13,725 nucleotides of DNA, taken from Bacteroidales bacterium. GTDB lineage: Bacteria; Bacteroidota; Bacteroidia; Bacteroidales; FEN-979. The stretch is from assembly GCA_023231065.1 (NCBI GenBank), contig JALNWE010000073.1:1-13725 (forward strand), written 5' to 3'. This document shows positions 9,401 to 13,725 of this stretch, piece after piece; the stretch's first letter is position 1; each line of letters starts with the position of its first letter. The notes beneath the pieces are model-generated. The model saw only the letters and a program-made list of their open reading frames with translations. It had not been told where the DNA came from and ran no database searches. The translations under genes were made by a program, and so were the position numbers.

Positions 9401-10137
9401 TCCAAATACTGAGAGGTCTGAAGGTCAATGCCACCTGAAAAATCCTTAGAGGGCCCTTTAGTAGTTACATTGATAATACCACCGGTAGCATCCCCATAAG
9501 AGGCAGGGGTGCCGCCCAGGATGACTTCAACTTGTTCGATGGCCGACTGGGGCAGGTTGTTGCTACCTGTAACGCGCATTCCGTCAATATAATATACGGT
9601 ACCGGATGAACGCTGACCGCGCATAGAAGTGATTTCACCGTTTGCATTGGTTGTAACGCCTCCAACCGTTGTGGCAACAGCGGCAGCCGACTTGTTTGCC
9701 ATCTTTGAAATTTCTTCCGACGTAACAGTCCCTCCAGATGTCGTCTGATCCTTGGAAATCAAAGGCACCTTATATTGAACGACTTCAATTTCGTTCAGGG
9801 TTGTTGTCGAAACTTCCAATTCGAGATCCTGAAAAGCAATTTTATCAGGCATGATAATCATCCCTTTGTACATGAACGGTTTATAACCAACAAAACTCGC
9901 TTTCAAATCTACCTTTCCGGGAGGTACCGGCTTGATCTGGAAGTTTCCGTCAAAATCAGAAGTAGAGCCTCCAACCTGGACACCCCCTACTTCAACAACC
10001 ACATTGGCAAACGAGATCGGCTCTTTAGTTTGCTTATCAACAATTTTTCCTTTAATGGTACCTGAGCCGGTTTGTGAAAATACTAACAAGCTTGTTGCCA
10101 GTACAAATCCAATAGACAATAGTAAATTTCTTAACAT
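6424..10137 (-). CDS. TonB-dependent outer-membrane receptor with carboxypeptidase-regulatory-like domain
   Basis: TonB-dependent receptors import ligands across the outer membrane using the proton motive force delivered by TonB-ExbB-ExbD. This 1237-aa protein has a signal peptide (MLRNLLLSIGFVLATSLLVFS, residues 1-21). A carboxypeptidase-regulatory-like beta-sandwich follows at about 27-112 (GTIKGKIVDKQTKEPISFANVVV, then SDFDGNFQI). Residues 118-127 (EVVQYKVPLI) are a possible TonB box, and the plug spans about 118-228, with MRGQRSSGTVYYIDGMRV and GGTPASYGDATGGIINVTTKG. The long barrel ends in LGVMFNF with a terminal Phe. No SusD-type gene is adjacent, so this is not a standard SusC/SusD glycan locus. 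It is the first gene of the module: the exported-protein start lies 58 bp downstream and the PorV/PorQ-like gene follows. The ligand is unknown. Being longer than most SusC proteins, it may have large extracellular loops. Confidence 0.93.
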   Translation of the reverse strand: MLRNLLLSIGFVLATSLLVFSQTGSGTIKGKIVDKQTKEPISFANVVVEVGGVQVGGSTSDFDGNFQIKPVPPGKVDLKASFVGYKPFMYKGMIIMPDKIAFQDLELEVSTTTLNEIEVVQYKVPLISKDQTTSGGTVTSEEISKMANKSAAAVATTVGGVTTNANGEITSMRGQRSSGTVYYIDGMRVTGSNNLPQSAIEQVEVILGGTPASYGDATGGIINVTTKGPSKDFSGGIDLQTSQYLDAFGYNRLGLNFTGPIVSKKDTVRGTKTPIMGFFLAGDLIYQKDGAPAAFSLYKVTDDVQDYLKTNPLRLYGQNQAVFYNAEFLTYDQMEKTKYTRNTSGTNINVSGKLDFRVSPTINLSLGGTFTRYDNRSFNFGNSLLDWQYNTHSMGYTWRVNGRFTQRFPTAPDSKSFVKNIYYSIGADFTRSFAKTEDAEHQDNYFKYGYVGSFTTETVRAYTPELAYDSVAKKWAHLQNGTRDTLVVFRGSDINPESSNWTQQYYGFFDDATSHYQNLDEIISGRGLVNGMEPTAPYSMWSNVGNRANGYAVSNSDQIAVNASFAADFGNHEIQLGLQYQQRSNSNYTNVGISLWETMRGLTNAQLYDLDLANPIGVYRDGVFMDTINYNRKYVSTLQKTFDINLRKKMGLPVDGTDWIDIDSYSFSENSISYYDKNMQQHTIKLSDQLFSIDMFSADELLKDGSPIVNYAGYDYMGNKISKQPSFDEFFTAKDANGNYTRPIGAYQPIYMAGYIQDKFAFKDLIFNIGIRVDRFDANQAVLKDPYLFYPAKTAGEVTQLNGETVTHPSGIGSDYVVYVDDASNPTSITGYRNNNNWYNAEGSPITDPVAILDKGNGVQPYLVDPSNKSITAGVFKDYDPQTNVMPRISFSFPISDDALFYAHYDILTQRPSSDQVQIDPISYYYIGVTGSSGTINNPNLKPERTIDYELGFQQKINNASSLKLAVFYREMRDQIQQYRLTGAYPKTYYSYTNIDFGTVKGLTLTYDLRRTGNVRVRFNYTLQFAEGTGSDPNAASTIIRSDQPNLRTLNPLNFDQRHQFNISLDYRWGSGKDYNGPVVKRTKSGKPPVQVLSNFGANFTITGGSGTPYTKTSTILPYGAMGPIQGTINGARLPWQFLIGARVDKDFNFALNKKKFGTINVYIEFTNLLNSKTVVSVYPATGSADDDGYLSAPEWQNAINQQVDPESYRDLYSIQMNSPYNYSSPRTIRLGVMFNF

Positions 10138-10212
10138 ACCATATAATTTTATGTTAGATTATAAATGCGCTGTAAAAAGACGGTAAAAATAATAATTATT
10201 TAAAATGAATTT

Positions 10213-10220
10213 CAAAATTA
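10213..10220 (-). promoter_or_regulatory. Possible -7 box for the receptor operon in a 248-bp divergent spacer
   Basis: The minus strand reads TAATTTTG here, matching the Bacteroidota -7 consensus TAnnTTTG. It lies 75 bp upstream of the receptor start. No clear TTG stands at the expected -33 distance, so support is partial. The remainder of the spacer (10138-10385) is AT-rich; I saw no ORF and no convincing box for the divergent lipoprotein gene. A 9-bp direct repeat AATTATTTA occurs at 10194-10202 and 10216-10224. Confidence 0.35.
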
Positions 10221-10385
10221 TTTATCCGGAGTTGAAAATATATAACCATTCTAAATTAGCAGATAAGCTATTCGATCAAGGGTTTCAGGGGGTTAGAAAA
10301 CAAAAAAAACCAGAAAAGAATCATGTTCTATCCTGAATAAATTACAATTTTATATTCCAATGAACGTTATTCTTTAGAATTTTGC

Positions 10386-10835
10386 ATGATGGAAAAATTT
10401 TTATGGTCTTCAAAAGCGGGCCTTCTTATCTTGTTTATTTGCTTTTTCCTGTTGCCTGTATCCTGTAAAAAAGAGGAAGAAGCGACTGAAATTCCTTATG
10501 TCTATGTCAACTTTAATTTAAATCCAAACGGCACCCAATATATTAACCTCAATCCTGTAAACGGCTGGGAAACTGTTGTCGGAGGCTACAACGGGATCCT
10601 TATCTATCGGAAATCCATCAACGAATTTGTTGCTTTTGAGCGGGCCTGCCCTTATGACCCACTCTCCGATGGGGCCCAGGTCCGGGTCGATGGATCCGGT
10701 ATCACCTGTACCTGTCCTATATGCGGTTCTAAATACATTATGACCGATGGGACCCCTTTCGATGGCCCTTCCCACTTTCCGCTAAAACAATACACAACCA
10801 TTTACGACGGGGCAATACTATACATTAGCAATTGA
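10386..10835 (+). CDS. Rieske-like lipoprotein with altered cluster-ligand residues
   Basis: This 149-aa product has a hydrophobic N-terminal segment and the lipobox LPVSC, with C27 as the predicted lipidated cysteine. The KKEEE that follows suggests a periplasm-facing or surface lipoprotein. The C-terminal half (about residues 65-149) resembles the Rieske [2Fe-2S] fold: a first box at C88-P-Y90, a second at C110-P-I-C113-G-S, then a DG-x-x-x-GP segment and PLKQY near the end. Canonical Rieske proteins have C-x-H and C-x-x-H with two histidine ligands. Here the positions are Tyr and Cys, with a further Cys at 108, so it may hold a cluster with other ligands, bind another metal, or bind none. 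Translation may start at either of two consecutive ATGs (10386 or 10389). It stands alone on the plus strand, divergent from the receptor and ending 1 bp from convergent ahcY. Its redox partner and role are unknown. Confidence 0.75.
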   Translation: MMEKFLWSSKAGLLILFICFFLLPVSCKKEEEATEIPYVYVNFNLNPNGTQYINLNPVNGWETVVGGYNGILIYRKSINEFVAFERACPYDPLSDGAQVRVDGSGITCTCPICGSKYIMTDGTPFDGPSHFPLKQYTTIYDGAILYISN

Positions 10836-10836
10836 C

Positions 10837-12258
10837 CTAATATCTATAATGTTCCGGTTTATAGGGCCCTTCTACCGGGACTCCTAAATAATCGGCCTGT
10901 TCGGCATTCAGCCGGGTCAGTTTCACGCCCAATTGATCCAGGTGCAACCGCGCCACTTCTTCATCCAGTTTTTTAGGGAGGCGATAGACATCTACCGGAT
11001 ATTTGTTTTTCCAGAGATCAAGCTGGGCTAAAGTCTGATTGGTGAATGAGTTTGACATGACAAAGGAAGGATGGCCGGTAGCGCATCCCAGATTTACCAG
11101 CCGGCCTTCAGCAAGCAGGTAAATCACTTTTCCATCCGGATATACATATTTATCTACCTGGGGTTTAATGTTGACCTTCGCGATCCCGGGCCAGTTATTC
11201 AACTGGTCAACCTGGATTTCGTTATCGAAATGTCCGATATTGCATACGATGGCTTCATCCTTCATCAACGAAAGCTGTTTTGCCGTGATGACGTCCTTGT
11301 TGCCGGTAGTGGTTACAAAAATATTACCTTCATGCAATGCATCTTCCAGCGTTGTTACTTCAAATCCTTCCATGGCTGCCTGTAAAGCACAGATCGGATC
11401 AATTTCCGTTACGAGTACCCTTGCCCCATAAGATTTCATCGACCGGGCACATCCTTTACCAACGTCGCCATATCCAAGCACAACCACTACCTTCCCGGCA
11501 ATCATAATGTCGGTGGCCCGCTTGATCCCATCAGCCAGCGACTCGCGACAACCATACAGATTATCAAACTTTGACTTGGTAACGGAATCATTTACATTGA
11601 TGGCCGGGACCAGAAGGATGCCTTTTTCTTTCATCTGATAGAGCCGGTGAACCCCCGTGGTAGTTTCTTCCGAGATCCCTTTCAACCCGGCAATCGTACG
11701 ATGCCACCTGGTTTTATCTTCCACGTACAATTTTTGTAACTGCGTTAACAGCGCTTTTTCATCAGAACTTTCAGCAAGTGATTTCAACAATCCTGGATTA
11801 TTTTCTATCTCAAAGCCTTTATGGATCATCAGGGTCGCATCCCCGCCATCGTCCACAACAAGATTCGGCCCTTTGCCTTCAGGAAAACTGAGGGCCATTT
11901 GTGTACACCACCAGTATTCATCAATGGTTTCGCCTTTCCAGGCAAAAACGGGAATTCCTTTGGCAGCAATGGCCGCGGCAGCATGGTCCTGTGTCGAAAA
12001 AATGTTGCAACTGGCCCAACGTACATTGGCCCCCAATTCAGTAAGCGTTTCTATCAACACTGCAGTTTGGATTGTCATGTGCAACGATCCGCTGATCCTT
12101 GCTCCCTTCAACGGCTTTTCATGACCATATTTTTTACGGAGCGACATCAATCCCGGCATCTCTTTTTCTGCCATCCCGATCTCTTTTCTGCCCCATTCAG
12201 CCAATGAAAGATCGGCTACTTTATATTTCATATCTTTCTCTGAAACAACATTTTCCAT
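10837..12258 (-). CDS. ahcY: Adenosylhomocysteinase (S-adenosyl-L-homocysteine hydrolase)
   Basis: AhcY reversibly hydrolyses S-adenosylhomocysteine to adenosine and homocysteine in the cytoplasm with bound NAD, removing the product inhibitor of methyltransferases. The 473-aa protein is full length. It opens with KYKVADLSLAEWGRKEI and the substrate-domain segment SGSLHMTIQTAVLIETL (H60). It continues with VVDDGGDATL (around residues 134-143), the NDSVTKSKFDN lysine/aspartate segment at 223-233, the NAD-binding loop GYGDVGKG at 262-269, GHPSFVMSNSF at 395-405, and the C-terminal signature KPEHYRY, whose Lys and Tyr reach the partner subunit's NAD. Start at 12258; M10 is an alternative. The homocysteine product is the substrate of MetH, encoded in the divergent operon. 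No SAH riboswitch is evident in the short leader. Confidence 0.97.
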   Translation of the reverse strand: MENVVSEKDMKYKVADLSLAEWGRKEIGMAEKEMPGLMSLRKKYGHEKPLKGARISGSLHMTIQTAVLIETLTELGANVRWASCNIFSTQDHAAAAIAAKGIPVFAWKGETIDEYWWCTQMALSFPEGKGPNLVVDDGGDATLMIHKGFEIENNPGLLKSLAESSDEKALLTQLQKLYVEDKTRWHRTIAGLKGISEETTTGVHRLYQMKEKGILLVPAINVNDSVTKSKFDNLYGCRESLADGIKRATDIMIAGKVVVVLGYGDVGKGCARSMKSYGARVLVTEIDPICALQAAMEGFEVTTLEDALHEGNIFVTTTGNKDVITAKQLSLMKDEAIVCNIGHFDNEIQVDQLNNWPGIAKVNIKPQVDKYVYPDGKVIYLLAEGRLVNLGCATGHPSFVMSNSFTNQTLAQLDLWKNKYPVDVYRLPKKLDEEVARLHLDQLGVKLTRLNAEQADYLGVPVEGPYKPEHYRY

Positions 12259-12289
12259 CGTATTTTCATTTTTAGTTTAATCCAGGGCG

Positions 12290-12318
12290 CAAAAGTAGTA
12301 AAAATTGAGTTATCCAAA
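12290..12318 (-). promoter_or_regulatory. Probable ahcY promoter
   Basis: On the minus strand TACTTTTG (12297 down to 12290, followed by C) matches the Bacteroidota -7 box TAnnTTTG. TTTG (12318 down to 12315) lies 17 nt upstream as a candidate -33 element, slightly closer than the usual spacing. Transcription would begin near 12283, giving a leader of about 25 nt. The assignment is by pattern only. Confidence 0.55.
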
Positions 12319-12331
12319 GCTTAGGAAATCG

Positions 12332-12339
12332 TAATTTTG
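12332..12339 (+). promoter_or_regulatory. Possible promoter (-7 box) for the phosphopantetheinyl transferase-metH operon
   Basis: TAATTTTG matches TAnnTTTG on the plus strand and would place the transcript start about 20 nt before the ATG at 12366. The nearest upstream TTG (12305-12307) is 24 nt away, which is long for a -33 element. The box is back to back with the ahcY promoter, so RNA polymerase footprints at the two would overlap. Confidence 0.45.
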
Positions 12340-12365
12340 AAACAGCTGTCCAACCTGTTACAAAA

Positions 12366-13061
12366 ATGCCTGTCATTCATCAATTCGGGTTCCATGAAAG
12401 CCTTACCGGGATCTGGCAAATCACCGAAACGTCCGGTCAGCTTCTTACCCGGCTGGCGCCGGATAAAGAGGCGATGAAACAATACCGTAACTTTACTCAC
12501 GAACAACGAAAAAAACAATGGCTTGCCTATCGCCTTATTCTGAAACACCTTCTTTCACCGTCACAGGCAGGTATCAGATACGATATACATGGCAAACCCT
12601 TCCTGATCTCAGGAAGTCATCACATCTCGGTTTCCCATGCCGGTACTATGGCAGCGGCAGTCTGTAACAGGAAATTTGAAGTGGGAATTGACATCGAAAC
12701 GATCAAAGACAGATTGGCCCGGGTCAAAGAACGCTTTCTTAACCGGGATGAGCTGGATCATCTGGATACAAAACCCGATCTTGAGCTATTATATATACAT
12801 TGGTGTGGGAAAGAAGCCTTATATAAGCTCCTGGGGACACCTGATACAGACTTCAAAAAGGATATCCATATTCATGCATTTGATTATCTTTGCCATTCAA
12901 ACGGGACCTTTATTGCTACATTGGATACACCTGCTGGTCCGATGCCCTGTACCCTTTTTTACAGGAAGGTTCAGGATTATATGCTCGTAGTTGCGAACAG
13001 GGAGGGGGCGGGTGGAAAAATGCAAGGCGCAGAACGTGAGATGCTGAATAAAGGTTTGTGA
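12366..13061 (+). CDS. 4'-phosphopantetheinyl transferase superfamily protein
   Basis: The enzyme transfers the 4'-phosphopantetheine arm of coenzyme A to a serine of acyl- or peptidyl-carrier proteins. The 231-aa length and motif order fit the Sfp/EntD-like two-lobed class: GKPFL at residues 76-80, HHISVSHAG at 85-93, the Mg-binding VGIDIE at 106-111 (D109, E111), and WCGKEALYKL at 146-155 (K149, E150). The N-terminal lobe includes a basic YR-x-x-L region (residues 55-59). It diverges from ahcY and is followed 29 bp later by metH, so it likely shares a transcript with metH. Whether it serves fatty-acid ACP, a secondary-metabolite carrier, or both cannot be told from the sequence. No carrier-protein gene is nearby. 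Confidence 0.92.
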   Translation: MPVIHQFGFHESLTGIWQITETSGQLLTRLAPDKEAMKQYRNFTHEQRKKQWLAYRLILKHLLSPSQAGIRYDIHGKPFLISGSHHISVSHAGTMAAAVCNRKFEVGIDIETIKDRLARVKERFLNRDELDHLDTKPDLELLYIHWCGKEALYKLLGTPDTDFKKDIHIHAFDYLCHSNGTFIATLDTPAGPMPCTLFYRKVQDYMLVVANREGAGGKMQGAEREMLNKGL

Positions 13062-13090
13062 TACAAAATTCTTAATATTTAGTTGAAAAA

Positions 13091-13725
13091 ATGTCTCTCT
13101 CTTCCGAGCTTAAAAACAGGGTCCTTGTTCTGGATGGCGCCATGGGGACCATGGTCCAACGTTATAAGTTGAAGGAGGACGATTTCAGGGGGGAACGGTT
13201 CAGGGATTTTCCGTATAACCTTAAAGGGAACAACGATCTGCTCGTCCTGACACAACCTCATGTGATCCGCGAAATCCATGAAGCATATCTGGATGCCGGG
13301 GCTGATATAATAGAGACGGATACCTTTAATTCAAACCGGATTTCGCTGGCAGATTATCATTTAGGGGAGTTGGCTTACGAACTCAACGCGACGGCAGCCC
13401 AACTTGCCAAAAAGACCATTTCTGATTATCTTCACAAGCATGGGGGAAAACCCCGTTGGGTGGCTGGTTCAATTGGCCCTACCAATAAAACAACTTCTTT
13501 GTCACCGGATGTTCAGGATCCCGCATACAGGGCAGTGACCTTTGATGATCTGTACCGGACATACCGCGAACAGGCACGCGGATTATTAGATGGCGGGGTT
13601 GATCTGCTGATTGTAGAGACCATTTTCGATACCCTCAATGCCAAAGCCGCATTAATCGCTATTTTTGATGAACTCGATTCCCGTACCGCCCATCCATCAA
13701 CCGGTAACCAACATCCTTTCTCCCC
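13091..13725 (+). CDS. metH: Cobalamin-dependent methionine synthase, N-terminal part (right edge cuts gene)
   Basis: MetH transfers a methyl group from methyltetrahydrofolate through cobalamin to homocysteine, giving methionine. Only 211 codons are visible, all from the homocysteine-binding TIM-barrel domain. Segments typical of the family are LVLDGAMGTMVQRYKL (about residues 12-27), GADIIETDTFNSN (74-86), AGSIGPTNKTTSLSPDV (about 124-140) and DLLIVETIFDTLNAKAAL. The zinc-ligand cysteines, folate, cobalamin and reactivation domains lie beyond the window, so a stand-alone homocysteine methyltransferase-domain protein cannot be fully excluded. The N-terminus is a good match to full-length MetH. 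The start follows an A-rich stretch with no Shine-Dalgarno sequence, 29 bp after the phosphopantetheinyl transferase stop. Confidence 0.92.
   Translation, partial: MSLSSELKNRVLVLDGAMGTMVQRYKLKEDDFRGERFRDFPYNLKGNNDLLVLTQPHVIREIHEAYLDAGADIIETDTFNSNRISLADYHLGELAYELNATAAQLAKKTISDYLHKHGGKPRWVAGSIGPTNKTTSLSPDVQDPAYRAVTFDDLYRTYREQARGLLDGGVDLLIVETIFDTLNAKAALIAIFDELDSRTAHPSTGNQHPFS

Noticed and set aside
6424..10137. SusC of a SusC/SusD polysaccharide-utilisation locus
   Set aside because: No SusD-like lipoprotein and no glycoside hydrolase or sugar-sensing regulator is adjacent; the downstream partners are an exported protein and a PorV/PorQ-like barrel.
11657..12124. 155-aa open frame on the plus strand
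   Set aside because: It is antisense to ahcY, which is unmistakable; the frame is a mirror effect of its codon use.
12259..12365. SAH or SAM riboswitch upstream of ahcY or metH
   Set aside because: The predicted leaders are only about 20-25 nt, too short for these riboswitches, and no supporting stems were seen.
13079..13279. 66-aa open frame on the minus strand
   Set aside because: It is antisense to the start of metH, whose plus-strand translation shows clear family segments.

Overview
The window looks like chromosomal DNA of a Bacteroidota (Bacteroidetes) bacterium. The evidence is a TonB-dependent receptor with an N-terminal carboxypeptidase-regulatory-like domain, a PorV/PorQ-type outer-membrane barrel next to a very large exported protein with a type IX-secretion-like C-terminal domain, and -7 boxes of the Bacteroidota form TAnnTTTG in front of several genes. 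Shine-Dalgarno sequences are mostly absent. Nothing points to a plasmid, phage or insertion sequence, and I found no tRNA, rRNA or CRISPR array. Genus-level placement is not possible from this window.

Layout, left to right. (1) 1-825, minus strand: greA followed 11 bp later by a HIT-family gene that runs off the left edge. (2) 922-10137, minus strand: a three-gene cell-envelope module read in the order TonB-dependent receptor (1237 aa), exported protein (1439 aa), PorV/PorQ-like barrel (358 aa). It ends near a hairpin that could be its terminator. (3) 10138-10385: a 248-bp AT-rich divergent intergenic region with a possible receptor promoter. (4) 10386-10835, plus strand: a small lipoprotein with a Rieske-like fold signature in which both cluster histidines are replaced. 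It ends 1 bp from the convergent ahcY. (5) 10837-12258, minus strand: ahcY. (6) 12366-13725, plus strand: a 4'-phosphopantetheinyl transferase and then the N-terminal part of metH, cut by the right edge. ahcY and the transferase-metH pair diverge from a 107-bp region with a promoter-like box for each direction.

How the genes work together. AhcY converts S-adenosylhomocysteine to homocysteine and adenosine, and MetH remethylates homocysteine to methionine, so the right end holds two consecutive steps of the activated-methyl cycle. The transferase activates carrier proteins and is a positional companion rather than a member of that pathway. The receptor, exported protein and PorV/PorQ-like barrel look like a dedicated surface module: a TonB-coupled receptor, a large surface or secreted partner, and a barrel related to the type IX shuttle protein PorV. 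Its substrate and purpose cannot be read from the sequence. This module and the altered Rieske-like lipoprotein are the two items most worth pursuing.
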